64,000 nucleotides of DNA from Oxytricha trifallax (Eukaryota > Ciliophora > Spirotrichea > Sporadotrichida > Oxytrichidae). The stretch is from the NCBI GenBank assembly GCA_000711775.1, contig ARYC01000754.1, positions 1 through 64,000 of the forward strand, read 5' to 3'. Below, in pieces: positions 35,211 to 46,397 of the stretch. A program made the position numbers and the translations under genes. The stretch's first letter is position 1; each line of letters opens with the position of its first letter. Under the pieces are notes generated by a model. It saw only the letters and a list, made by a program, of their open reading frames with translations. It was not told where the DNA came from and did not search any database.

Positions 35211-36425
35211 TTGCTAAAGTATAATTGAATTGGGAAATTTGAAAAATAAATAAATAACTGTAGATATATATATTTATAACTGCCTCTAATTACATTTAGT
35301 TTTAAGAGTAATATGATTAAGTAAACTTTTAATTTTAATTCAGTTATTATAATTATTTATGACCAAATCGTACAAATTGTACACTAAACTAATCTAGATT
35401 ATTATTTTTTTTATATTAGGGCGTACTTTAAGAATCGTAAAAATTGTACAGTAAACTGATTTGGTATAAAGTTTTTTTTTAAAAATAATAATTGTAAAGA
35501 ATGAAATTAGTTGTACGAAGTGATATGTAATAAAATATTAAGATGAATAATTAGAATAAGTAATGGAGAATCTCTCAAACAAAACACAAATGCATCACTG
35601 TGACTGTAACAAACCCGGAACCCCTTGAGTTCTCCGAATGTGTTCTTGTGCATACTATCACTGTTCCCGCTGACCCTAGCCCCATCTCACTCTCTCGCTT
35701 AGTACCGTAAATCATCTTTCTCTATTGAGTCTCCACTCTCTGCAGTCTTTGGTCCTTGCCGGTACCTACAGCTGCCCGGTGTTCGAGTTGAAAAGTCTGT
35801 GTTGCCAAGATGGTATATAGAGAAGTAAAGGATGTCTAAGAGAGCACAGTGTTGCTGGAGTAACAGTAGGTACCGGCAAGGACCAAAGACTGCAGAGAGT
35901 GGAGACTCAATAGAGAAAGATGATTTACGGTACTAAGCGAGAGAGTGAGATGGGGCTAGGGTCAGCGGGAACAGTGATAGTATGCACAAGAACACATTCG
36001 GAGAACTCAAGGGGTTCCGGGTTTGTTACAGTCACAGTGATGCATTTGTGTTTTGTTTGAGAGATTCTCCATTACTTATTCTAATTATTCATCTTAATAT
36101 TTTATTACATATCACTTCGTACAACTAATTTCATTCTTTACAATTATTATTTTTTAAAAAAAACTTTATACCAAATCAGTTTACTGTACAATTTTTACCG
36201 TTCTTAAAGTACGCCCTAATATAAAAAAAATAATAATCTGAATTAGTTTACTGTACAATTTGTACGATTTGGTCAATAAATAATTATAATAACTGAATTA
36301 AAATTAAAAGTTTACTTAATCATATTACTCTTAAAACTAAATGTAATTAGAGGCAGTTATAAATATATATATCTACAGTTATTTATTTATTTTTCAAATT
36401 TCCCAATTCAATTATACTTTAGCAA
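35211..36425. mobile_element. TTGCTAAA foldback element, uninterrupted (1215 bp)
   Basis: Left arm 35211-35769 and right arm 35866-36425 are nearly identical reverse complements (about 555 bp) around a 96-bp loop. Outer ends are TTGCTAAAGTATAATTGAA and complement, flanked by TTA and TAA. The AT-rich outer parts contrast with a GC-rich inner part (35585-35769, including CCGGAACCCCTTGAG), which may be captured sequence. The ends match the foldback at 11466-18745. High arm identity implies a recent origin or continuing correction. No transposase is encoded. Confidence 0.85.
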
Positions 36426-36659
36426 TAATAAAATGTGTTATTCGTACATTTAGATTGGCAGTATTAAACTTTAAGTTATAGACTTAATCTATAATTAAGA
36501 TTTTATAATTTCATAATTTATATTATTGAATCGAATTTCTCTTCGCTACTTGCAAATTATAGTAGCTTAAAGAAAAAGCGCTTAATAAAATATTCCTTAT
36601 TTTGCTATCTCATTAAAAATATATTATATTATTTATTAAATTCCAATGAAAGTAACATG

Positions 36660-36773
36660 TGTGTTTAATGATTAATCTCAAATAAATTTAATATATCACT
36701 GTTTAATACTAAAATCAAACCATCAATCTTAGTCGAGACGAAGACGTATCTGAGTGAGTTGGCTTGTCAATAC
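36660..36773 (+). repeat. Unoccupied relative of the TBE B insertion site
   Basis: Matches the right flank of TBE B in reverse complement up to GGCTTGTCAAT. Here the sequence continues ACGTGACGTGG, whereas at TBE B the same AAT is followed by the TBE end. It therefore shows the target before insertion and supports AAT (an ANT triplet) as the target. Confidence 0.75.
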
Positions 36774-37240
36774 GTGACGTGGCAGTCGTGAAGAAAAAAA
36801 CTCCGAAAAAACCAATCTCACTATCACCTAGTCTCCTCCTAAAATCAACATGTCAGCCGGTTATAACCCGAAGACAGAGCTCGTAGAATTCAACCAGAGT
36901 GACAGAAGTTGTAGAAAAACGCTTACCGGTCCCACCGCTGCTGGGAAACGTAATTCCTGTCCTTTCGCTGTGGTAGCTTCAGTGCCCTAACCCGATGTGG
37001 GAGAAAATTCATATCGTTGGCTTCAATTGTTTTCGTATTCTCACTTTTGGAGGCAGAGCGTACCTCCATCCTGCTCCCTATTTACCTAGGAAACTGAACT
37101 CAAGCCAAGTAACTCATCTAATGCAGGGAAATCTTAGGATCCAGCTCACTCGAATAGTGTACGGTGACAAATTGAACCTCGCCGACTAATTCCTCATGCT
37201 TTGCGCTCAGCAACCCCCTACCTGCCCTCGATAGGACTTA
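36774..37240. other. GC-rich island with open frames, possible MDS
   Basis: Sharp GC-rich block. A plus frame from ATG 36850 (MSAGYNPKTELVEFNQSDR) runs 105 codons under the ciliate code to TGA 37165-37167. Another plus frame (36995-37189) and a minus frame (VQFVTVHYSSELDPK) are also open, so strand and frame cannot be decided. It continues the repeat at 36660-36773. No family is recognised. Confidence 0.3.
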
Positions 37241-37326
37241 GTATAATAGAAAGCTTTATTAGAAAATCCTAAGTGGTTGGTACAACCTAGCAATTAACTT
37301 TCTAATTTAATAATATGAAAGTAACA

Positions 37327-37373
<47 letters not shown>

Positions 37374-37517
37374 GTTCTTTTTTTTTTAAATTTAAACTTA
37401 CCTTTAACTTTTCTCTAATATTTGTTACTTACTTATCGATACTCTTCGCTCTTGATCCAAAAATTATTGAAATACCATTAAGTTTATTCTTTCAAAGTAG
37501 CTGATTCTTTAATTTTT
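37241..37517. other. AT-rich spacer with (AT)n tract
   Basis: Contains a perfect (AT)n microsatellite at 37329-37371 followed by a T-run. Confidence 0.6.
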
Positions 37518-37907
37518 GGGGGAGGGAATTTCCTGCCCTTGTGTAGTTTTCCGCCCCCTCAGAATTTCCTGCTTCCAACATTAAGTTTTTTTTTATCTGT
37601 CAATAATACCATTAGAAACATGTAGATCCCAAGTTCAATAACCATCCCACTTTATTAAATGATTTTTCTAATATGTAATTTTCAAGGTTAATATATATTC
37701 TTTGTCTTATTATGAAATAAAAACAACGCGAATCTAATTATTTTTATATATAATTAATGTACTTTTCATAAAAACTCGAATTTTTATAAAAGTAGAAATG
37801 ATAATGGATGCTAGATAATAAATAGCTAAATCATTATTGATGTTAATAATTTTGAGAAATTTATAAATATTATATAATTTCATGTATGGCGCAGGAAACT
37901 TCCTCCC
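37518..37907. mobile_element. Poly-G-ended element, old copy
   Basis: Left end GGGGGAGGGAATTTCCTGCC, a second partial copy (AGAATTTCCTGC) inside; right end GCAGGAAACTTCCTCCC. It is the same family as 39604-40120 and 44994-45478, but the G tract is interrupted and the arms have diverged. No coding sequence. Confidence 0.65.
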
Positions 37908-38324
37908 ATTTTTTTGATTTCACTCTTTGATTTGCTGAAGATCATATCATGAAGATTCACGTTCAAGCAGCTCATAGTAGAAACATACTAAAAATTAATT
38001 TAATTATATATTCCTCTGCAATTGCCAACAGTTTTATTATAAAAAATCTAATTTAATATCTAAAAAAGTAAACATATTTTTAATTTATAAAATATTGGCT
38101 TGGTTTGCTTGTTATTTTATTTTATATTGACTGCTTGAGATATTCAATTCATTTAAAATATGTGGTTTAAAAAGCAAAATTAATTTAAATTTGACATTTT
38201 TATTAATGATTATTATGGATTAATTTAAATAATATAATATAAGTTATTAGATTCACAAATTAATGCAATTTTTCATGCCACAATTTATGATCCCACCAAA
38301 TATTCTACAAGCTATTGTGGTTAC

Positions 38325-38755
38325 TAATATTATAGTAGAAATACATTTGAATTTGGAAGATTAATTATAAATATATTTACATTATTAAAAATTATTGGCA
38401 GTTAAAGTTGACCAATTTAAATGATCTAGGGCTCATTCGATAAAGAATTTAAAATTAACTTGATTTTATTATTGACGTTACTATTTTATCACATCCCTGG
38501 ACCGAGATAACTCGACTTTAATGTGAGGGCATAATTTATTTAATTTAGAGGTGTTTAATTAAAGTCGAGTTATCTCGGTCCAGGGATGTGATAAAATAGT
38601 AACGTCAATAATAAAATCAAGTTAATTTTAAATTCTTTATCGAATGAGCCCTAGATCATTTAAATTGGTCAACTTTAACTGCCAATAATTTTTAATAATA
38701 TAAATATATTTATAATTAATCTTCCAAATTCAAATGTATTTCTACTATAATATTA
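38325..38755. mobile_element. TA-flanked foldback MITE, well-preserved copy
   Basis: Inverted arms of about 190 bp, nearly perfect, with ends GTAGAAATACATTTGAATT and complement flanked by TA. Inner signature GAGATAACTCGACTTTAA and subterminal GGCAGTTAAAG are shared with 5921-6330 and 48373-48799. The middle is about 45 bp. Non-coding. Confidence 0.8.
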
Positions 38756-39603
38756 ATATATTTTTACATAACTAGCTTTATTCTCGTATCTTTTGCCATT
38801 AAACAATGAACAAAATCAATTTATACTTTCCCTTCAAATTTAATAATAAAATCCATATAATAAATATGTTTATTATGTTGTATAAAAGACTCAAATGAAA
38901 TTCTCTTTCAAGGAGTTAGGTCTGAACAGGAACTGTTTCTTTTCCTAACTAATAATAACTTGGTAATATTACAAATTACTTTAAGTTGGATAGGACGATT
39001 GATTCATGTTGTTGTTTCTGAGTGAGATGGGCAAAGCAGGCTGGTATAAACTAAAATTTCTATTAACAGACCATATTATTATTATTTCAATTAATTATGA
39101 TATACTTAAAATTAAAAAAGTGTAATTTTTTACTTTAGTAATGAATTTTTAAAATAAAATTATCTTTCTTTTCCTAATTCACCTATTTATATTATTAAAA
39201 AATTGATATTATAATTAAATCATAGTTATAATTCAAGTTATACTGTTACTGATACAAATTTATTTATGTTTTCATATGAGTTTCTATCTTTCCATGTGAT
39301 TCCAAACTCATTTTTATAAAATACTACTTTATCTAGCATCTCCCTTCTTGAAGGAAAAGATTTTATTAATTATCAAATAGTACTTGAATGTTACAGATTA
39401 TCGAATGAAAATTAGTTTTAAATGTTATAATGGGTTAAAATGTCTATTCTTGTTATTGTCGTTGTGATTATATCTTTAATAATTCATATACTTAATTGAT
39501 TGATATTTATTAATAAATATCATGAAAACTCCATCAAGTTATACATTTATATTTATCCTAGGTTAATTCAGAGTCATTTAGTTTCCATCATCATTGAAAT
39601 TTT
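38756..39603. other. AT-rich spacer
   Basis: Nothing recognised between the MITE and the next poly-G element. Confidence 0.5.
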
Positions 39604-40120
39604 GGGGGGGGGAAGTTTCCTGCACTGGTTTATGATAAAAAAAAAATTATAGGGAAGTTTCCTGCACTTTTTTTAATTTTATATTTTTTTTATTTTTTTA
39701 ATTTAATTAATCTTTATAACAACTATCAACCAACTTCAGGACTAATTTCATTGTTATAATTATACTTTAATATATTAATCAATAGTCAATATCTCTCTTC
39801 ATATTCCAAAAACTCTGACATTTTTCATATGATATTTCTAAGTTCTGTCTCTTAAATTTTATGTTGCTTTACTATAGTAATTCCAAATATTGTATCAAAT
39901 TGTTAGTGTAATTCTGATTCAATTTATCTTGTTTTTACCATGCCTATATAATGTTAGACTATATTTTCTTGAGCTATTTCAATGATAAACAATATGCTCT
40001 TAATATTTTATTGGTCATAAAAAATTAAATTTTTTTATTTATCAAAAATTTATTAAATTTAGCATAAATAAAAAAACAGTGCAGGAAACTTCCTCGAGTG
40101 CAGGAAACTTCCCCCCCCCC
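39604..40120. mobile_element. Poly-G-ended element, 7 of 8 bp target duplication
   Basis: Begins with nine G then AAGTTTCCTGCACT and ends with the complement and ten C. AAGTTTCCTGCACT is repeated in the same orientation just inside each end. Flanks GAAATTTT and GAAAATTT differ by one base and are probably an 8-bp duplication. The 400-bp interior is AT-rich and about as long as in the copy at 44994-45478, to which it is closely similar. Non-autonomous. Confidence 0.8.
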
Positions 40121-42421
40121 GAAAATTTAATATATTTTTTTATTAGAGTGTTTATCAAGAAAAAATTTCTATTAATTTTTTTTATAGATAATTTAATGTT
40201 TTTCTTTAACGGTTATATTAAATACATAATAATTATTAAATTACTACTAGTATATTTTTTCTGAAAGTAAAGTATATGTTTGGTTTAAACATATTATTAT
40301 ATATAAATTATTAATAAAAATTCAATTCTAAATTAATTAAAATAATAAAAAGATTATCATTTATACAAGAAGTCTTATTTTTGGTATTTTCTTGCATGAG
40401 ATCAGTAAAATATTGTTCTATAATTATCAAATATATGAGAATTTAGGTTGGTTGTATTAAACCTCTTTATGTGGATACTCGTTTGAAGATTCCAGCTTTA
40501 ATTCAATTATACGAAATTAACCATGAACAATCAAAATAGTATTTTTGAATTTGGCTAATTCATCTTATGACTTTTCTTCATCCATTTTATTATCTATTGA
40601 ATTTTAGAATGTTCATAACTTTGATCATATTTGATAACTTCTGTGATGAAAAAAATATCTATTATTAGAATATCTAGAATTTTGAATATTGTTCTTCTTC
40701 ATAGCTTGATTTGATTTTCATTAAGTTTATCTTATATTTATTTTTGAGTGTAATAATCAATGTGTAGTATAATAAAGTGAATTATTAGTTAAATTAAAAC
40801 TCTCATAGACTCTAACAAAGTCTAACAAAATTTAACATTCCAAATTATTAAAATAATGCTTAATTAGAATCAGTAAGATAAATCATTTAAAAGTAATATC
40901 AAATTAAACTCTAACAAACTCTAACATTATCTAATATATTATTTTGAAATTCATCTTTAATTAAACTTAGGTTGATTTACTATATAAGTTTACTATTGAA
41001 CTCATAAAACTTCATTTTATCAATTTCTAATAAATTTACAGGGAAACAAGACCATTCTTTCTTGCTTGCCAACTAAGTCTATATATTTATTTGCTTATTT
41101 ATCTAGTAAAATACTGAAATTTATCACAATAATATTTAACGGGATTTTATCACCAGTGGGTGGTGATTTTTTCCCGTTTAATGAAAATACAATTCTTTTT
41201 CTAAGTTTATTAATTAACCCTATAAGACAATTAAAGAGATAAAATATACATTTTCATAATTTTGAGAATAATTTTTACAAAGTTTTCTTTAGTGACATAT
41301 TTATTTGTGAGATTATTTCCTTAAAATCATCTAAGTAATTCAATTACTAGATAAAAATAGTTTATTTGTAAATTTTTCAATGAGAAAGGAATTTAGAATT
41401 TTACTATACAAAGCTTAAGATAATTCATTTTTATACAAAATTAATCTTTTATATAATATTTAATTTATATTGAATTTAATTTGGTTTATCCTTAAATTAT
41501 TTATCCTACTAGTTAATAGTAATTATTTGATAATAAACGAAATCAATTTATAAATTATGATTATTTATTCTTTAATGTTTAATTAATTAAATCAGGTTTC
41601 TAAGTTAAAACTATCAATTAAAGAAATTAACAAGCTTATATTTTTGATTATTAGTTTTAAACTTCTTTCAAAGTCCTATCTTAATATAAATTACAGATAA
41701 CTTTTTTCATTTAATCATTCAAAACTAATTGAATCTCATTAACCTAATGTGATCATGTATAATAGAATATAAATTAAATTATTCTAAGTCAAGATAATTT
41801 TTCTAAGAAAAGTGTGAATAATTCTGCATTTTAAAAATTCTAAATAAAATGAATATTTCTGACTTTACAAATCCTATAAATAACTCTCGAAGTTATTTAA
41901 GTTTTGATTTTCTTACATTTCGAAAGTTATAATGTTAAAGATAGTTTTTTATATAGATTTTAGACTTGAATAGTAAATTGAATTTGAGATACAAAAATAT
42001 TGATAAAATCAGAGAAATAGATTGTTATAAAAGTTAACTTTGTTAGAGTTTGTTAGAGTTTTTTTAAAAAATATTATAGGTATATACATTAAATGTACGA
42101 TAAGACCTTTACTATATGAACTAACTTACCTTTTGTTTATTTAGAATATATATCTTAATATAATCAATTCAATAAACTGTGGCATGAGAATCATCAGATA
42201 AAAATAAATAATTTTCGAATAATTAATCTCTTACAAATGCAAATGAAGTAGAGGAAGTCTTATACACATTTACAAAAAAGTTTACTTAATCACAATTTTT
42301 TAATGATAAGTTTAATTAATTGTTTAATTTGTTAGACTTTTATATACTATTCAATTTAATTATTAAGTTAGCTTTTAATTAATTATTGATATGCTCGATT
42401 TTCATCCCATTTTAACACTAT
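40121..42421. other. AT-rich stretch, one stem-loop
   Basis: No gene. The plus frame at 40079-40264 starts inside the poly-G element and is low-complexity. A double stem-loop at 41138-41178 pairs AACGGGA with TCCCGTT and ATCACCA with TGGTGAT. Confidence 0.5.
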
Positions 42422-42436
42422 GGGGTTTTGGGGTTT
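42422..42436 (+). repeat. Interstitial telomere-like GGGGTTTTGGGGTTT
   Basis: Fifteen bases of G4T4 repeat about 50 bp beyond the C-terminal end of the divergent kinase gene. That is where a TBE end would lie, but it points the opposite way from a normal left TBE end. It may be an inverted element end or an unrelated fragment. Confidence 0.6.
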
Positions 42437-42479
42437 AATTAATTAATTAATTCAATTAATTTATTTCATCTAAAAAGTA

Positions 42480-44600
42480 GATAAAAAAAAGTTATCCTCT
42501 ATATTTTTTAGCATTGAAACAAAATATTAATCATCCTTGAACTTTCGTCTAAGAAATGTTGCGTACCTACCTGTGTCTTAATAATTATCATAGCCTTTCT
42601 TAAACTGCGTCCCTAGAATTACTTCGATTATTATTACCACAAGTGAGTAAAGGTCTTGCCTAGTATCAGACATTTCCATTTCCTTCAAATCTCTAGCATT
42701 GTATAAGAGGTCAATGGGATTTAACTTATTTGAGCTTTGAGACCAACTATAGATGCATGAGAAAAGTTTGTTATAAAATTCTGGGGTTCTTTGTTACTTT
42801 TAAGCATGATATTTTCAGGAGTCAAATGCCTATGGATTATTCCTAACTAGTGTAGATTTTTTATAGCATCAATCAACTAGTCTATTATAACTTTCTTAGA
42901 AACTATATTGCCAAGTCTTATCATTAACCACAAATTAGTAGAGCTCTCCTTAGTCTTTAAATACATGTTAGAATCATCAAAACTTACTCCAACTATTTAA
43001 TCAAAATGCTCTGCTTAGTTTTCTTGAATTAAGCTCATTATTTTTAACTAATTTAAAAGTCTGGTAACTAAATTCAAATCTTTATTCAAGGCCTTTTTCG
43101 AATGAATACATAAGTCTCCATTTATCTGATTGAATAGGCTGGTTTCAGGATAGAACACTCCAATGTGTTTAGAAATCTCGATTATACTTTTAATTCCCAC
43201 CTAACCATTTCAGAGAAGTTAGTTAAAATGCTTTACTCTTTACCAACAAACCCTTTGTCATGTTATTTTTGAAAAGTATTGAGGATTTATTCGTCAAGAA
43301 TGGTAACACTCTTATCAGTATTTGGCTAAAATGCTTTAATAGAAGCAGGAGATTATTTAAAGAGCATTACTTTTGTTTCCTGTAAAAGTTAGCTCTTGTC
43401 AATTGATATAACCTTCGTTTAGTCGTTTGCAATGAGGCATTTATAAGAATTAAAAACTTTTAAAATTTTTTGAGCTTCTTAATCTCAATATATCATCTTT
43501 GAATGAGAGTGATTTAAATTTTAATAATTCATGGATATATATATATATAATAGAAGTATAAATTTTAAAATCTACGCGGGACCATTATTGCAATAATGGT
43601 CCCGTGAGTTTATTTATTTTTTAAGCATTATATGCCTATGAAATAATTTTCTATTTTTTGCCATAAAATTCATGAATCTTAATCGTTGCTTTATCGTTTT
43701 TATAAATTCATAAGGATTTATCAAAAGTTTCTTCAGTATTTTAGAGATACCTATATTTGAATCCTGAGTGATAATATTTAGGGAACAGTTCAATTTCATG
43801 GAGATAAAGAACATTGTTCAAATTCTTCAAAGAATTTACTCAGGATTTAATGCATGCTTTATTTGATAATTTTCAAATTTACTTAATTTATGTTAAAGAC
43901 ATTCATTAAATTTAAGATACGCGGGACCATTATTTAAATAATGGTCCCGATTGAAATTTAAATTAAAAATATGCTTAATTTAAAAAAATGAAAACTTCAG
44001 TTTTAGGATCTTCAAGCATAGAAATCAAGTTAGAGGAATCCTAGTATTCTAAAAGTTTTTAAAGATTGTAATTAAATCTACTTAATTGTCAATAAAAATA
44101 AGAAAATATATCGTTGCAATCTCGGAATAGCAGGCAGCTGTAAGCTCTGCTATACTATGCTAACTTAAATGTGTAAGCAATTAATCTTTATCAGTAAATT
44201 ATTTTAACATTTAGTTCCTACTGTTAGCATACACAACATTCATACTTCCCTTGGTGTTTGAGTTGAGGGAAGGATCCTTGATTTCTTGTGTGAACTTTTC
44301 TATGTCTCTTCAATTCGACTGGAGTATACACTTAATCAAATGTCACATTTAGTGAATTTCTAAGGCTTTTTGCTTTGAGTTTTAGCTCTACTCTTCCTTA
44401 TGCTGTTCCAAATCTCCAAGTATTTTTAGTATAGTTGATGCTTCCTTGAAACTATTTTGCACCCTGATAATAATAGTTTATGTTATTGAAAATTACCTGA
44501 ATTTCAAGTCTTAGATTCTTCTGAATCTTAGGAGGAGTTTGACTGGGAATACCTTGATGACAAAGAAGAAAATTCCATAATTTAAGTTTAAAAAATTACT
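42480..44600 (-). pseudogene. Divergent TBE zinc-finger/kinase gene, pseudokinase-like
   Basis: The central frame 42685-43209 is open for about 174 codons and contains IKNLHQLGIIHRHLTPENIM, aligning with GFVHRDLKPENIM of TBE A. Asp of HRD is His, the Lys is Thr, and the DFN motif is NFS, so catalysis is unlikely. The C-lobe continues in another frame (SDTRQDLYSLVVIIIEV, 42560-42680). Zinc-finger remnants lie at 44225-44345 (VELKRHRKVHT, LKHQGKYECCVYAN), with a TGA where a Cys is expected. It is interrupted by the segment 43577-43949. Confidence 0.7.
43577..43949. mobile_element. Segment bounded by two perfect 28-nt palindromes
   Basis: Two palindromes with half-sites CGGGACCATTATT at 43577-43604 and 43922-43949, each preceded by TACG. 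They bound about 320 bp holding a minus frame (43614-43814; MKLNCSLNIITQDSNIG). Because the segment separates zinc-finger and kinase parts of a gene, it is probably an insertion, but the type is unknown. Confidence 0.5.
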
Positions 44601-44679
44601 TAATCAAAAGTTTATATTAAATAAATTTACATAAGGTACTTAAAACAAGTTTTTTAAATTGTGGTAAAACAAATTACTA

Positions 44680-44775
44680 TCAAACCCAGAAATCCCTAAT
44701 AACATAAAGTTTATGCCCCCTATTTGTCCCCAGGGGACATCCCTATTTTTCATCTAGGGGTTCTTGGGTATTAAC
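44680..44775. repeat. Imperfect palindrome with nested TGTCCCCAGGGGACA
   Basis: AACCCAGAAATCCCTA on the left is complementary in part to TAGGGGTTCTTGGGT on the right, and the centre has the perfect palindrome TGTCCCCAGGGGACA. A possible hairpin or small MITE between kinase and 22K genes of the divergent element. Confidence 0.5.
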
Positions 44776-44993
44776 TTACAAAATTCTCAACTTCAAAGAA
44801 AATCAAAGTCAAACATACTCTGATAAAATGATATTTATTTGTTTGAAGAAAAAGGATTATAAAACAAATAAAAGATTTGTTTTTTCTCATACATAAATTT
44901 TTCTTGTTGAAATTTTATGTTCATAAATTGAATTGGGTTAAATTTCTTTAGACAAGACGAAATCTAAAAAAGTAATGTATAACCAATATAATG

Positions 44994-45478
44994 GGGGGGG
45001 GGGAAGTTTCCTGCACTGGTTTATGATAAAAAAAAATTTTATGGAAGTTTCCTGCACTTTTTTTAATTTTATAATTATTTTTTTAAATTAAATTAATCTT
45101 TATAGCAAATATCAACCAACTTCAGGACTAATTTCATTTTTATAATTGTACTTTAATTTATTAATCAATAGTCAATATCTATCTTCAGATTCCAAAACTC
45201 AGACATTTTTCATCTGATATTTGTAGGTAATGTCTCTTAAAATTTATTATAGTAAATTCAAATATTGTATCCAATTGTTAGTGTAATTCTGATTCAATTT
45301 ATCTTTTTCTTACCATTTATATATAATATTAGACTATATTTTTTTTTAGCAACTTCAATGATGAACAATATGATCTAAACATTTAATGGGTCATAAAAAT
45401 ATTAAATTTGTTTATTTATGTAAAATTTATTAAATTTAACATAAAGGAAAAAACAGTGCAGGAAACTACCCCCCCCCC
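44994..45478. mobile_element. Poly-G-ended element with perfect 8-bp target duplication
   Basis: Flanked by AATATAAT on both sides. Left end G-run then AAGTTTCCTGCACTGG, right end GTGCAGGAAACTACC then C-run. Internal AAGTTTCCTGCAC copy on the left. The interior closely matches 39604-40120 (for example TATCAACCAACTTCAGGACT). An 8-bp duplication fits hAT-like transposition; the autonomous partner is not in the window. Confidence 0.85.
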
Positions 45479-45605
45479 AATATAATTTATTCATTTATAC
45501 TATAAGCGAATTAAATTAATAGACTTAAACTTTTCATTCTAAATCAAAATATTTTAGTCTTAACTATTTTTAATTAAATTCATATTAAATAGACTTACCA
45601 AGCTT

Positions 45606-46365
45606 ATGGAAAGTAACAGGAATTTCGTGAACATAAACATTAAGTAGCTGGAGGGACATCTGAATACCAAACAAGACTGGTGGTGCAACTTCAAATATTC
45701 ATGTAATTTTCCTAACTTAAATACTTTAGTGGGATATCTCATGCCTAGTTTTAAAAAGACTACTATGAGGTTCATTAAAGATGTATTGAGCTCCAAGAAA
45801 GAGCTCATAAAATCTGCAGACATAATTTATGTCAATGTTCCTAACTTCCCAGAGCTCTCTGTAGCAAACATTTCTGACCTAATTAAAAATGATGAAGCTG
45901 TAAACAAACACCTAGGAATTTACGAAGATATAAAGGAGCTACCTGACAAGCACTTCTTCTTTGGAAAATTAGGTATTATAAAGAATGAGTTCATTACCTA
46001 GCTTGACTATAACCAGCAGAATCTTAGATATACAGGCTAAGCTGATGAAGAATAGAAAGAAGTTATTCAAATAAATGAAGAATTACTCAAAGAAATCCAA
46101 TCTATTTTCAGATACTCGAGTAAATTTTAAATAAATATATTCATGTATGCTTTATTTTAGAAAAGAAATGAAAGGCCTTATCGATGCTAAAGATCAGTTT
46201 TCAAGGTAGAAAATAGAACAAAAAAAACGTAAAAGATTTGAGATTGTTTCAGAATAACATCAGCTGATGTAAATTCAGCAACATAGTTAAAATTTTATGC
46301 ACATAAACAATGACTCGCAAATTATGAAAAGCCCGCCTAGCAAAAGAATGGAATTTAACATGTGA
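45606..46365 (+). CDS. 22K-type gene of divergent TBE, intact with 46-nt intron (237 aa)
   Basis: ATG 45606 (MESNRNFVNINIKQLEGHL) matches the MESMNDAM start of the other copies. A conserved core follows (NVPNFPELSVANISDL, LPDKHFFFGKLGIIKNEF). An intron at 46120-46165 (GTAAAT...AAAAG) is inferred because removing it joins IFRYS to KMKGLIDAKDQF, aligns with LMKER of TBE D, and makes the length exactly 238 codons. The end SKRMEFNM-TGA matches TGKFNM of TBE D. No stop or frameshift otherwise. Function of this family is unknown. It converges on the transposase, stops 32 bp apart. Confidence 0.7.
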
Positions 46366-46397
46366 CATATAATAATTTTATTAACATAAACTTTAAG

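Noticed and set aside
45560-45823. 87-codon minus frame
   Set aside because: It lies opposite the intact 22K-type gene at 45606-46365, which has family support.
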